Source: Syntrophobacterales bacterium (GTDB taxonomy: Bacteria; Desulfobacterota; Syntrophia; Syntrophales; UBA6807). Taken from it: DNA of 5,572 bases. Every line of letters begins with the position of its first letter. Position 1 is the first letter of the stretch. The position numbers and the translations under genes are program-made. Shown one piece after another: positions 5,541 through 5,572 of this stretch. The notes beneath the pieces were generated by a model. It saw only the letters and a program-made list of their open reading frames with translations, was not told where the DNA came from and ran no database searches. The DNA lies in assembly GCA_021159265.1 (NCBI GenBank), contig JAGGSD010000221.1:1-5572 (forward strand), read 5' to 3'.

Positions 5541-5572
5541 AAGCTCGAGGCTGAAAGCCTGCAGCCGTTCAC

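Overview
The window reads as a stretch of chromosome from an anaerobic bacterium of the Desulfobacterota ('Deltaproteobacteria') type, possibly a syntrophic or sulfate-reducing fatty- or aromatic-acid oxidiser. This rests on two things: a membrane-bound iron-sulfur oxidoreductase of the EMO (EtfAB:menaquinone oxidoreductase) type next to a fatty-acyl-CoA ligase, and AT-rich gaps filled with short repeat sequences of a style I associate with that group. The taxonomic call is inference; no rRNA or marker gene is present.

All three supported genes lie on the minus strand, so transcription runs right to left. From right to left they are: (1) 5371-3230, a 713-residue membrane protein with a NarI-like cytochrome b domain, two 4Fe-4S motifs and two CCG domains; (2) a strong hairpin terminator at 3157-3190; (3) 2968-1274, a 564-residue FadD-type acyl-CoA ligase with every adenylation motif intact; (4) a 459-bp gap (815-1273) with no credible gene, holding at least five different repeat structures; (5) 814-41, a 257-residue alpha/beta hydrolase with a complete catalytic triad. 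The right end (5372-5572) is a second repeat-bearing gap and holds the leader of the EMO-like gene.

The genes fit one theme. The ligase activates a carboxylic acid to its CoA thioester for beta-oxidation. The electrons that acyl-CoA dehydrogenases pass to electron-transfer flavoprotein could then enter the menaquinone pool through the EMO-like protein. The hydrolase has no assigned substrate. The terminator and the wide gaps suggest three separate transcription units rather than one operon, although no terminator is visible after the ligase and read-through into the hydrolase is possible.

I did not find a clearly new multi-gene system. The points most worth a second look are a missing cysteine in the first CCG domain of the EMO-like protein, 7-bp-phased repeats in both large gaps, and an exact 21-bp repeat that lies upstream of two of the genes and forms part of the ribosome binding site of one.
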